A stretch of DNA of 64,000 nucleotides from the NCBI GenBank assembly GCA_016213775.1, contig JACQZR010000064.1:1-64000 (forward strand). The letters are read 5' to 3'. Every line of letters begins with the position of its first letter. The first letter of the stretch is position 1. A program made the translations under genes and the position numbers. The notes under the pieces were generated by a model. It was not told where the DNA came from, did no database searches, and worked only from the letters and a program-made list of their open reading frames with translations. This document shows, piece by piece, positions 56,476 through 64,000 of this stretch. The DNA is from Acidobacteriota bacterium. Lineage in GTDB: Bacteria; Acidobacteriota; Terriglobia; Bryobacterales; Bryobacteraceae.

Positions 56476-57348
56476 TCAGTCGCCACGGTAGGCGTCGACG
56501 GCGTAGCGGCCACGCTCGCCGCGCGACCTGCGACCAGGATAATCGATACGCATATCGTTGCAGACCTCGTCGAGCATTTCCACAGTGGACTCCTGCTGTT
56601 CCTGGGCGAAGGTATTCAGGAGTAGATTGTCACAAACGGCATTGATGACGCGGGGAATACCCTGGCAGCAGCGGTGGATTTCGGCCATGAGGTCGAAGGA
56701 GAAGACGGTCTGATCGCGCATTCCCGCCTTTTCGAGCCGGTAGTTGATGTAGGCGATGGTGTCTTCTTCCCGGAACGGGTGGAGATTACACCGCAGGACG
56801 ATTCGCTGTTTCAACTGGCGGAGATTAGGGGCTTCGAGTTTGCGATCGAGTTCGGGCTGGCCGGAGAGAATAATCTGGAGCAGTTTGCCGCGGCGGTTTT
56901 CCAGATTTCCGAGAAGGCGGATCTCCTCGAGCACTTCCCATTCGAGATTGTGGGCCTCGTCGACAATCAGGACAGAAGTGCGTCCTTCGTTGGCCTGCTG
57001 GATGAGCAGGTGGTTGAGTGCGAAGAGGACTTCGGTTTTGGAATTGCGGTTACAGCGCAGGTCGAGATCGTAGGCGATCATCTCAAAGAACTGGTCGGCG
57101 GTGATCCTGCTGTTGAAAACAAAGGCGAATTCCACCATCTGAACTTCGAGGAAGTCGCGCAGGCATTCGAGCAAAGTGGTCTTTCCGGTACCAACTTCTC
57201 CAGAGAGGACGATGAAACCTTTGCGGCTTTGCACCCCGTAGATGAGGTTGGCGAGGGCCTCCTCATGCATTTGACTGCGATACAGGAAGGTAGGATCCGG
57301 ACTGAGATTGAACGGATTCTCCTTGAAACCGAAAAAGGCATTGTACAT
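56476..57348 (-). CDS. ExeA/GspA-like AAA ATPase
   Basis: Protein of 290 aa. N-terminus MYNAFFGFKENPFNLSPDPTFLYRS is the start typical of ExeA/GspA and of PEP-CTERM-locus ATPases. Walker A GEVGTGKTTLL at about 50-60, Walker B VLIVDEAHN at about 126-134, then SGQPELD and a sensor region, ending in a short basic tail. ExeA works in secretion with a peptidoglycan-binding partner; here no general secretion gene is near. A link to the PEP-CTERM system or to the adjacent csm operon cannot be shown. Confidence 0.82.
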   Translation of the reverse strand: MYNAFFGFKENPFNLSPDPTFLYRSQMHEEALANLIYGVQSRKGFIVLSGEVGTGKTTLLECLRDFLEVQMVEFAFVFNSRITADQFFEMIAYDLDLRCNRNSKTEVLFALNHLLIQQANEGRTSVLIVDEAHNLEWEVLEEIRLLGNLENRRGKLLQIILSGQPELDRKLEAPNLRQLKQRIVLRCNLHPFREEDTIAYINYRLEKAGMRDQTVFSFDLMAEIHRCCQGIPRVINAVCDNLLLNTFAQEQQESTVEMLDEVCNDMRIDYPGRRSRGERGRYAVDAYRGD

Positions 57349-57471
57349 AAGATGAGCCTAAAAAGGTGCGGGTGCCCCGCCCCCAGTCCTCCGCAAGGAG
57401 CCTCCCTGATTTTCGGATAGACTGATCTTGCAGCCTCCAGTGGATGCTCTCCGTCTGATTACTCTGTATGC

Positions 57472-57500
57472 ATCCTATCACGAGTGAGGCGTTCCGCCAA
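57472..57500 (-). promoter_or_regulatory. Candidate promoter of the ExeA-like gene
   Basis: On the minus strand TTGGCG (57495-57500) and TAGGAT (57472-57477) are 17 bp apart. The predicted start is about 120 nt before ATG 57348. If real, the ATPase is transcribed apart from the csm operon. Confidence 0.4.
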
Positions 57501-57568
57501 CCTCTTGAGGCGTCAAGGCAGCCGTCCACTATTACTCTTCGGCAATAAGGGGACGGGTCTACAGGGTG

Positions 57569-58720
57569 TTAAGCGACTTCCAGCAATGCCCATCCAGGAA
57601 GGGCGGCGGGCTGGCCGTTCAAAAAGACCACTCGGCGGGTTTTTGGGAAGGGCAGTCCGGTTTGAATCGCCCGGCTATAGAGAGGCAACTGACGGAGAAT
57701 CCTGCGTAGACCTTCCTGTTCGGTGTCGGTCTGGGAGACTTTCGACAGGAACCCGCCACCCCAACCAATGCAAACCAAAGCGGAGGTCTCGCTCTGGATA
57801 GCCCTTTCCAGCCGGGACTTGAGCGAGGCGATGCTGTCTTCCAGTGACTTCATGCCGGCAGCGGCGGCGTAGGCGGCGTGCAGATCGATGAGGCGCGCGG
57901 CGAATGCGTTGGCGCCAGCAAGAATCGCCTTGGTATCCAGGGATTCCCTCCAGCGCAGGATGCGCGTGACCTCCGGCTTGCGGAGCGTCTGACGTTCTGA
58001 CCAGAGACCTTCAAAGGATGTCCCAGGCGCGGCCATCTCACAAAAGTAGGGGGTGGCTTCCTCGATGCGCCGCGAATCGACGCTTCCGCGACCGGTCTGC
58101 TTCCAGCCCAACTCCTGTTTGCCAGCGCCGCGCGGAACCAGGGCGGCGGTGCGGAGCAGATAGACCTTCATCGACGAGGAAGGTACGGGCGCGGAATCGG
58201 CGAGCGCGAGCGCCCGCATGCGGCTGTGGCCTTCGAGCCCGATGGCCATATCTTCGGCGGCTTCGGCGGGACGGCGCGGCAGCCGGTCGCCCTGACATCT
58301 TTCCTGCACCTGTTTCCAGGCGCTGTCGGACCAACGGGAATAGAGGACCCCGGTGTGGAGAACTCCCTTGAGCGCGGAGGCGGGGAGAAACGGACCGCCC
58401 ACTCCTGCGGCAAATGTAGGAATAAAGAGGGCGTCCGCTCGCTGCTTATCCCAAAGCGCAGCCAGACTCGGGTGTTCAAACGGAATGCGCCGCCCGGCGA
58501 AGTTCTGGGCGAATCCTCCCCAACTGGCGAAATCGAGCTTTTCGGCCTTGCGCAGTTGCGCGAGGTAGCCATCGAGGCGGGGTCCCTTGGCTAACAGCTT
58601 GAAAATACGGCGCTGATCGAGGACGTTGACATGATCTTTCCAGACCATGTAGTCGATGGGAGAGAGTTTCTGCCCGTCTCCGACAAGTGTGGGGGTCAAA
58701 CAGGTGAGTTTGTATCTCAT
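57569..58720 (-). CDS. csm5: Type III-A CRISPR effector protein Csm5
   Basis: RAMP protein of 383 aa that caps the crRNA 3' end in Csm complexes. It starts with the family opening KLTCLTPTLVGDGQKLSPIDYMVWKDHVNVLDQRRIF, and contains the Gly-rich loop GGPFLPASALKGVL near residue 115. It is the last gene of the operon, 3 bp after csm4. Assignment rests on these blocks and gene order. Confidence 0.87.
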   Translation of the reverse strand: MRYKLTCLTPTLVGDGQKLSPIDYMVWKDHVNVLDQRRIFKLLAKGPRLDGYLAQLRKAEKLDFASWGGFAQNFAGRRIPFEHPSLAALWDKQRADALFIPTFAAGVGGPFLPASALKGVLHTGVLYSRWSDSAWKQVQERCQGDRLPRRPAEAAEDMAIGLEGHSRMRALALADSAPVPSSSMKVYLLRTAALVPRGAGKQELGWKQTGRGSVDSRRIEEATPYFCEMAAPGTSFEGLWSERQTLRKPEVTRILRWRESLDTKAILAGANAFAARLIDLHAAYAAAAGMKSLEDSIASLKSRLERAIQSETSALVCIGWGGGFLSKVSQTDTEQEGLRRILRQLPLYSRAIQTGLPFPKTRRVVFLNGQPAALPGWALLEVA

Positions 58721-58723
58721 GGG

Positions 58724-59842
58724 TTAGCCCACCACCTTCCATGGAATCGGAATTGCCAGAGCGTAACCAGCCCTGTAGACGGGATGCGGGAAATCGTCCG
58801 GGGCGACATCGGCGGCACTGCCGCTCAAGGCGGATGTGGAGAAGACCACGGAGCCCTCGCTCACCATGCGCAGATTTTTCTTTTGCTCTCCGGCAGCAGC
58901 CAGACTGTCCACTCGTCCGGAGCGCTCGACCAATGAATAGGATCCGCGAGTCCAATCAACGCCATCCTGTTCGCCGGGGCGGAAGACGGAGAGCAACCAG
59001 TAGGCCATTTCGGCGGGAGGCGGCGGAGGGGCGGTCTCCGATTCGACACCTTCGACAGGCGCAGCTTCGACAGGCGGTTCGGGCGGAGGAGGTGGAGGAG
59101 GCGGAGGAGCCGGCGGCGGAACAGCCTTGGGAACAAGCACCAAACCGGGAAAAACGCCTTCCTGGAACTCCGGCGGAGCGGAACGGCCCCAACCAAGAGA
59201 ACGCTCGCCGCCGAAGCCGCTGTCGGCGAGAAGGCGGATGCAGGTCTGGACGGGTCCGGCCCATTCGGTACGCGCCTCATCCGAGGCGAAAACGGCTACA
59301 AACCACAGGCCGGAGTCGGCCGAGAATTCCAGGCAGGCGGTGGTTCCAGGGTCGCCGGTATTTCCGGTGATCCGGTCGACCGGCACTGTCCGGCGCATGG
59401 CTCTTCGAAGGGGTCCGGCAAGACGGCCTGAGCGCGAAACGGGGAGAACGCATTCACTTTCGCCATCCACCACCCAGTCGTCCTCACGCAGCCTGCCATT
59501 CGGTTCGAGGAGGGTTTCCACCACCTTCAGTGGTACGAACCTGGCGGCCTTCCAGCGCTGCCGCGTGGAGGGGGGCGGCGGCCAGAGGTTGCGCGGCGGC
59601 GCGATGAGAAGTGTCTGTTGATGGAACGGATAGCAGGAGGTGAACCGCACGGCGGGTTCCGCCGAACCGGTAGTAGCGGCGAGCCAGCGATCGAGCCAAC
59701 CGAAACCCTGCATGGCGAGGCTGACGGCGGAGTAGAGCGTGTCGCTGTGGTAGATGGAGCCGACGCGGTCGCGTGCCCCGTCATCGGGGGCGATGCGCCA
59801 GGGGGTCACGGGCCGGAGCTTCACGAGCAGTGCGGGATTCAT
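58724..59842 (-). CDS. csm4: Type III-A CRISPR effector protein Csm4
   Basis: RAMP protein of 372 aa that holds the crRNA 5' tag beside Cas10. N-terminal block VKLRPVTPWRIAPDDGARDRVGSIYHSDTLYSAV, and the Gly-rich RAMP loop GFGGERSLGWGR at 209-220. Residues 239-277 are an unusual insertion almost entirely of Pro, Glu and Ala with runs of up to nine prolines, before the last conserved part (YWLLSVFRPGEQDGVDWTRGSY). Gene order and length fit Csm4 otherwise. Confidence 0.88.
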   Translation of the reverse strand: MNPALLVKLRPVTPWRIAPDDGARDRVGSIYHSDTLYSAVSLAMQGFGWLDRWLAATTGSAEPAVRFTSCYPFHQQTLLIAPPRNLWPPPPSTRQRWKAARFVPLKVVETLLEPNGRLREDDWVVDGESECVLPVSRSGRLAGPLRRAMRRTVPVDRITGNTGDPGTTACLEFSADSGLWFVAVFASDEARTEWAGPVQTCIRLLADSGFGGERSLGWGRSAPPEFQEGVFPGLVLVPKAVPPPAPPPPPPPPPEPPVEAAPVEGVESETAPPPPPAEMAYWLLSVFRPGEQDGVDWTRGSYSLVERSGRVDSLAAAGEQKKNLRMVSEGSVVFSTSALSGSAADVAPDDFPHPVYRAGYALAIPIPWKVVG

Positions 59843-59865
59843 TGCGAAACCGATGGACCAATGGG

Positions 59866-60696
59866 TCAGGACAGCTTTTCAGCGAAGGCGGGGCCCTTCA
59901 CCAGGGCGAGGAGCCCGGCGGAATCGGAGCCTGCGAGAAGTTCGGCTTCGGCGGCGCCTTCTCCGTAGTAGGCCTTGCCACGCCAGCAGACGCGGACGGA
60001 GGAAATGCGCACCCGGCCGTTGCCGCGCGAACCGCCGCCGCCGAGGCTGTCATCTTCCATCATGCGCAGGCTTTCAGCCACCAAGCCGGGGAGTTCTTTA
60101 TCTTCGTCGCACAGGATGTCGACGACAAGGCGCGCTTTGAAGCGGGCGCCCGCGGGGACGCGCTCCAGTGTGCGCGGATTGGCCTGCGAGGTGATGCGAT
60201 CGACGGCATTCTCACTCTTTACTTCTGTCAATTCGTCGTCGAGGTTCTCGCGCATCTGGGCGGTGATGCTGTCGGGATCGAGCGGGGCATCATAGACGGC
60301 GAGGCGGGCGGGGGTGGCCGGTACGCCGTCGATGGCATCGCCGCTCATGCGCTCCATGCGGTTGGGGTTACGGCCGAACAGGACGCAGATCTCGTCATCG
60401 GGACGGTCGCTCTGGTGGATGCGCACTTCCTGCCCCTTCCGCTTGGACAGGTAGACCATCTCAGCGGGATTGATGCCGGCGGCGTGTTCCACCAGGGAAC
60501 GGAGGCGTCCGCGGAGCGAGCTGCCAGGCACGTAGGGCCGGCCGAAGGCGTCCTTTACGACGGGGTTGTCCGCGCCGCCGATTTCGAGCGAACCCTTGCC
60601 GGCGCCGATGTGGAGGCCGGTTTCGCAGATGAGGTCGGCTTCGACCACCAGTTTGCCCTGGAATTTCAAAGCGGTTTTCGTGGAGTGAGAACTCAT
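59866..60696 (-). CDS. csm3: Type III-A CRISPR backbone protein Csm3
   Basis: RAMP protein of 276 aa; several copies form the Csm backbone and cut target RNA every six nucleotides. The active-site Asp is kept as Asp43 in IGGADNPVVKD, followed by the crRNA-binding loop YVPGSSLRGRLRSLVE. The C-terminal Gly-rich block (LGGGGSRGNGRV) is intact. Target-RNA cleavage should therefore still be possible. Confidence 0.93.
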   Translation of the reverse strand: MSSHSTKTALKFQGKLVVEADLICETGLHIGAGKGSLEIGGADNPVVKDAFGRPYVPGSSLRGRLRSLVEHAAGINPAEMVYLSKRKGQEVRIHQSDRPDDEICVLFGRNPNRMERMSGDAIDGVPATPARLAVYDAPLDPDSITAQMRENLDDELTEVKSENAVDRITSQANPRTLERVPAGARFKARLVVDILCDEDKELPGLVAESLRMMEDDSLGGGGSRGNGRVRISSVRVCWRGKAYYGEGAAEAELLAGSDSAGLLALVKGPAFAEKLS

Positions 60697-60711
60697 GATG
60701 ACTTTCCCGTA

Positions 60712-61233
60712 CTATTCGTTGTAGGCGACGATGGCTTCAAAGAGATCGCGGAAGCGTTCATAGCCTCGCGCCTCGTTCTTGCGGGTGACCTGGAGGAGAA
60801 GCTTCTCCAGCACGTCGAGGCTTCGCAGAGAGTGGCGCGCGATGGTGTAGGCAAGACGCGCTCGAAGCATGACGAAGTGGTGTTGGCGCTCGGATTCCGG
60901 GGCGCGGCAGGCACGGCGGACGGCGTTGTAGAGACGGCGGAGCTGGCTCTTAGTGCCGGAGTCCATGTCGCGCATCCGGCTGACGACGGCGTGGGCCTGG
61001 TTGTCGAGGTACAGACTGTCGGAGATCAGCTTTTCGATTTCGATTTCAGGAGGACCTTCGAAGCGGCCACCGCCAGGACGGCCGCGGTCGCCGCCACGGT
61101 CTCCACCGCGATCACCGCCACGATTGTCGCGGTCCGGGCGGTTGCCTTCGCGGGCCTGCCCCTGGGGCGGACGATCACCGCGGCCTTCGCGGCGGCCTTC
61201 GTTGGGTTTGGGTTCGTTTCGTACTTCCGACAT
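60712..61233 (-). CDS. csm2: Type III-A CRISPR small subunit Csm2
   Basis: Protein of 173 aa. Residues 65-173 are the helical Csm2 domain (LISDSLYLDNQAHAVVSRMRDM, QLRRLYNAVRR, HHFVMLRARLAYTIARH). Residues 1-60 are an added, low-complexity Arg/Gly/Asp-rich tail with GGDR repeated three times and RPGGGRF, resembling RGG RNA-binding motifs. Typical Csm2 proteins (about 120-140 aa) lack such a tail. Next to csm1, 4 bp away. Confidence 0.87.
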   Translation of the reverse strand: MSEVRNEPKPNEGRREGRGDRPPQGQAREGNRPDRDNRGGDRGGDRGGDRGRPGGGRFEGPPEIEIEKLISDSLYLDNQAHAVVSRMRDMDSGTKSQLRRLYNAVRRACRAPESERQHHFVMLRARLAYTIARHSLRSLDVLEKLLLQVTRKNEARGYERFRDLFEAIVAYNE

Positions 61234-61237
61234 AGTG

Positions 61238-62722
61238 TTAAGCCTCAGTCAGTAATCTGGCCCATTCTAGCGCGACACGACCGGCGGGCCGCAATTTGAC
61301 CTGTGATGCGTTCTTACCCACGAGCTCCACTATCAGGGAACTGCGCAGCCGGTCGACTTCGCGATCGCGGGTCGGCGGAAGGACGCGGAGCACACGGCGG
61401 TGCAACCGCCACGGCTTTTCGAGCTCGCCTTCCTTCTTGCGCGATACGCTAACGGGTGAGAACACCTCGTCGCGATAGAACGAGGAAAGTTCTTTGAGAA
61501 ACTGGGTGTTGCCGCCGAACTCCTCCGCCACGCGGACCATCGTATCCTTGAGCTCAGAGGCGCCGTTGACATGCCGCCATTCCAGGATGCGTCCGAGGAG
61601 AGCGAACGAATCGCGCGAAGAAGATTTGGCCTGCTCCATCATTTCACCGGCCTGTTGGAAGAGACCGGCCAGAGTCGACTCGGGGCCTTGGGAAATGGCC
61701 AGCGACATGGTGAGGGTCTTGCCCTCGCCGCCGGGAAAATCCTTGAGGCTCTCCTCGCCGAACCGGCGGAAGAGGCGTTGCAGTTCACGTGCCAGTTGGA
61801 TCAGTGCGTCCCAGGCGCCATAGGCAGCGAAATCGTCGCCGCCGGAATAGAGGATGGTTACTTTGCGCCAGAAATCGGGAAGTGAGCACAGCACTTCGAG
61901 TTCACCGGCGAAGAATTGCTTGTAGAGGACGGACAGTTGAACGTGTTCTTCAATGGAGGTGACACGGCGGAAACGGACGTCGAGGTTATCGGCGTCGCCA
62001 CGGAGCACTCCCCACGTTTTGGTTCCTTCCGCACGGGCGCCCAATTCGTTGGCATCCACTGGCCGGCTGCCATCGTCGGACAGCGCGACATGGCGGGTGA
62101 GCAGAATCTGATCGGGTTCAGAGCCGATGGTCCAGGAGTACTTGCCACTGCCGAGGGTGAGGCGGGCAGGAGCTTCGGGGGACCACCCAACCACACGCTG
62201 TTCGATCAGCCCGTTGCCGAGCTCCTGGCGGAAATATTCGTCGGCGTCCTGATATTCGCTGCCGGCACCTGAGTCGAAGCTCAGACCAAACGAACCGGGC
62301 GTTCCGCGGCGGAGAGCCATAGCTTCGCGCAAGCGGCGGCGGACAACGGCCCAGTCGCCCAAATTCTCAGTGGTGGCCCAAATCAGGTGCAGGCGGCCGG
62401 CGCTCATCGCCTGGATCTGCGCTGCCGCAGCCTGAAGGAAGGTTTCCGCCTGTGGTTCGGATTCCTGGGGAAGGACAACCAGAAACTGTCCGCCGCCGCT
62501 GGAACCGAGCAGGATTTTGGACAGTCCGAGTTCGGACAGCAGGGCGCGGGGCAAGACGTCGCTCAAAAGGCTGACCCAGGCGCAACGTCCAGCGAAGAGT
62601 CGTTCGTCATTACTTTGTGGCGACGCTTGGGACGGAGCGTCCGGGCGCGGCCCGCGGGCGGGAAGCGCCAGAAACTCGGGCATCCCGAGGAGCCGGCCTT
62701 GCAGGAAGATCTGGATGGACAT
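61238..62722 (-). CDS. csm1: Cas10/Csm1 lacking HD and zinc domains
   Basis: Protein of 494 aa; usual Csm1 is roughly 750-850 aa. Palm 1 is recognisable from LSELGLSKILLGSSGGGQFLVVLPQ. Palm 2 has WGVLRGDADNLD at 238-248 and the cyclase motif SGGDD at 293-297. The N-terminal HD nuclease is missing and not encoded separately: a divergent gene begins 78 bp away. No CxxC pairs are present where Csm1 normally has a zinc ribbon. Cyclic oligoadenylate synthesis is expected to remain; ssDNA cleavage is not. Confidence 0.9.
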   Translation of the reverse strand: MSIQIFLQGRLLGMPEFLALPARGPRPDAPSQASPQSNDERLFAGRCAWVSLLSDVLPRALLSELGLSKILLGSSGGGQFLVVLPQESEPQAETFLQAAAAQIQAMSAGRLHLIWATTENLGDWAVVRRRLREAMALRRGTPGSFGLSFDSGAGSEYQDADEYFRQELGNGLIEQRVVGWSPEAPARLTLGSGKYSWTIGSEPDQILLTRHVALSDDGSRPVDANELGARAEGTKTWGVLRGDADNLDVRFRRVTSIEEHVQLSVLYKQFFAGELEVLCSLPDFWRKVTILYSGGDDFAAYGAWDALIQLARELQRLFRRFGEESLKDFPGGEGKTLTMSLAISQGPESTLAGLFQQAGEMMEQAKSSSRDSFALLGRILEWRHVNGASELKDTMVRVAEEFGGNTQFLKELSSFYRDEVFSPVSVSRKKEGELEKPWRLHRRVLRVLPPTRDREVDRLRSSLIVELVGKNASQVKLRPAGRVALEWARLLTEA

Positions 62723-62800
62723 GGATCAAGCGCGGACGAGTCCGAAACTTCCCACTCTACCATGTTGGATGGGAATCCTTAAAGAGGAGCCTTTGTTAGA

Positions 62801-63604
62801 ATGATGATTATGGTTGCCAAAAGCATTGCGCACGCGGTTGTTTTGTGTGGGCTCGCCGCCGCACAGAATGCAACGGACATATTCGAGCGTGCGCCTCCGG
62901 CTGTCGAGCAGGCGCTGCGCGAGCGCGTGGACAAGTTCTATGGCTTTGTGGGCGAGGGTAAGTACCGGGCTGCCGACGCTCTTGTGGCGGAAGAGGCTAA
63001 GGACGCGTTCTTCGAGGCTGACAAACGGCGCTGCTACAAGTTCTCCGTCAGCAGAATCAACTACAGTGAGCAGTTCAGCCGGGCCCAGGTGCTGATTTCG
63101 TGCGAGGCTGATGTTTACGTGAAGCCAATCGGGAACAGGCGATTGACGATTCCGCAAAGTAGCTTTTGGAGGATTGCCGACGGCCAGTGGTGGTGGGTTC
63201 CTCCGCCGAAGGAAGCGCTCTCGACACCATTTGGAAAGATGGATGGCAAGAAAGACGACGGGGCCAGGCCGCTGATTGAACGCGGACCGAGCGTCGAGGA
63301 ACTGCGAAAGATGTTCACCGCCGATCGCACGGAGATCCAACTGGATCCGGCCAAACCGTCGACGACCGTGGTGCAGCTACGCAACGATATGCCTGGAGAC
63401 CTGCGTCTTAATTTCGATGGAGCCAACTTCCCGGACATCAGCGTGCGGCTGGCGTCCGACGTCATCGCGTCGAAGCAGACCACCGATTTAACCATTGTCT
63501 ACACGCCGTCAGTGAGTACTCCACGGAAGCCGGGCTCAGTTGCTGATGTAGGCGTGATCGGCAATCCGCTGAGCGCCTTCCTGAAGATCCGATTGTCGTT
63601 CTGA
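62801..63604 (+). CDS. Hypothetical secreted protein
   Basis: Protein of 267 aa with a signal peptide (MVAKSIAHAVVLCGLAAAQ). The mature part has a helical N-terminus with a NTF2-like feel (VDKFYGFVGEGKYRAADALVAEEAKDAFF) and a beta-rich C-terminus (TVVQLRNDMPGDLRLNFDG). No known domain recognised. ATG 62801, 62804 and 62810 are all in frame. It is divergent from csm1 and probably unrelated to it. Confidence 0.6.
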   Translation: MMIMVAKSIAHAVVLCGLAAAQNATDIFERAPPAVEQALRERVDKFYGFVGEGKYRAADALVAEEAKDAFFEADKRRCYKFSVSRINYSEQFSRAQVLISCEADVYVKPIGNRRLTIPQSSFWRIADGQWWWVPPPKEALSTPFGKMDGKKDDGARPLIERGPSVEELRKMFTADRTEIQLDPAKPSTTVVQLRNDMPGDLRLNFDGANFPDISVRLASDVIASKQTTDLTIVYTPSVSTPRKPGSVADVGVIGNPLSAFLKIRLSF

Positions 63605-63625
63605 GCGAACAGGTTACATTCACGA

Positions 63626-63706
63626 TTGTGGGGCGGTTTGGCCGAGCACGGCGGCGGTTGGCTGGCCTGGAAAGGCCAGCCGCGGCCAGGATTGGCCGCC
63701 CCACAA
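63626..63706 (+). repeat. Dispersed double-hairpin element, copy D
   Basis: The most complete copy. It is bounded by an 11-bp inverted repeat, TTGTGGGGCGG (63626-63636) and CCGCCCCACAA (63696-63706). Inside are hairpin 1 (63660-63681, GGAA loop) and hairpin 2 (63682-63699, GGAT loop). The total is 81 bp, the size of a miniature element. It fills the gap between two convergent genes. Confidence 0.85.
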
Positions 63707-63718
63707 CCGAATGAGGAG

Positions 63719-64000
63719 CTACTTCACGCCAAGCTTTTCAGCCATTTTGTGCAACAGTTCCCGGTCAGCCTGGTTGAAGCCTGGCTGCAGGCTGACGGCA
63801 AGCGCCTTGTTCCGGACAGCGACGGTACCGCCGAATTGGAAATAGAGCTCCTCCTCGGGGTCCGGAGCGCGAAGCGGCACCGGAATCTCGTGACCGGTTC
63901 CGACCAGGTCGAGAATCCCGGGACCCTTTGGCGCGATGTTGACTGTCGCCGCGAACTCTCGGTCGATCATCAACGGTTCCAACAGCGGTTTGCCGTCCAC
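63719..64000 (-). CDS. 3' part of an unrecognised gene (partial)
   Basis: The frame is open to the right edge and gives 94 codons including the stop. Visible residues include ATVNIAPKGPGILDLVGTG and LYFQFGGTVAVRNKALAVSLQPGF. The last codon in the window is GTG, probably an internal Val. No family is recognised. The C-terminal ADRELLHKMAEKLGVK is a charged helix. Confidence 0.6.
   Translation of the reverse strand: MDGKPLLEPLMIDREFAATVNIAPKGPGILDLVGTGHEIPVPLRAPDPEEELYFQFGGTVAVRNKALAVSLQPGFNQADRELLHKMAEKLGVK

Noticed and set aside
59773-61299. Open frame of 508 aa on the plus strand opposite csm4, csm3 and csm2
   Set aside because: It mirrors the codon pattern of the csm genes in GC-rich DNA, has no recognisable domain, and would cross three genes whose motifs are clear on the other strand.

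Overview
The window is about 64 kb of GC-rich chromosome from what is most likely an acidobacterium of the Solibacter/Bryobacter type. This is inferred from gene content: a PSD1-type DUF1549/DUF1553 protein followed by a DUF1501 protein, TAT-exported sulfatase and Gfo/Idh/MocA proteins, ThuA-like proteins, PEP-CTERM proteins, a tmRNA with the short tag ANTQFAYAA, and Kdo (Gram-negative) genes. No 16S rRNA gene is present, so the placement is tentative.

Layout. 1-5.1 kb: the end of an unknown gene, then ileS-lspA-lgt (lipoprotein maturation) and a convergent SDR. 5.1-5.7 kb: a higBA-type locus with a broken toxin. 5.7-8.4 kb: a Cpx-like two-component pair with a divergent CpxP/Spy-like protein. 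8.4-12.2 kb: a coupled operon (TAT Gfo/Idh oxidoreductase, dihaem cytochrome c, acyl-CoA synthetase). 12.8-16.7 kb: leftward metK, ahcY-like, tig; the AhcY-like protein appears to lack several catalytic residues. 17-23 kb: HNH nuclease, ComF-like PRTase, sulfatase, esterase, an orphan Hpt protein and a CorA-like protein. 23.2-24.3 kb: a hicBA remnant, ssrA (tmRNA) and a GIY-YIG pseudogene. 24.6-26.5 kb: two tandem PEP-CTERM paralogues.

26.8-40.2 kb is one long rightward respiratory cluster: a CcoS-like protein, Rieske protein, cytochrome b and a seven-haem cytochrome c, then the cbb3 oxidase core CcoN-CcoO with two small membrane subunits, a GltD-like iron-sulfur flavoprotein, and the oxidase-assembly genes (TauE/SafE-like, ccoG, a 38-aa protein, ccoI). 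It can be read as a bc-like complex and a terminal oxidase encoded together, without a haem-bearing CcoP. 40.2-42.8 kb: a MerR regulator, flbD and motAB. 42.9-43.6 kb: a UPF0175/PIN module whose toxin has an in-frame stop. 43.7-48.7 kb: PSD1, DUF1501, ECF sigma, anti-sigma. 48.9-52.1 kb: kdsB-pyrG-kdsA. 52.2-55.8 kb: a DUF433/DUF5615 pair, two divergent ThuA-like proteins, a CDP-alcohol phosphatidyltransferase and greA.

55.9-62.8 kb is the most unusual part. A tiny secreted protein is made of three 20-aa repeats; next to it is an ExeA-like ATPase and then a leftward type III-A CRISPR effector operon, csm1-csm2-csm3-csm4-csm5. The Cas10/Csm1 protein is short (494 aa). It keeps the GGDD cyclase motif but lacks the HD nuclease domain and the cysteine-rich zinc domain. 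No CRISPR array, cas6, cas1/cas2 or csm6-like effector is seen in the window. The window ends with a secreted protein and the 3' part of an unknown gene.

Two families of dispersed, palindromic, non-coding repeats lie in the intergenic gaps (four copies of one, two of the other). Three toxin-antitoxin-like loci each keep the antitoxin gene and have a damaged toxin gene.
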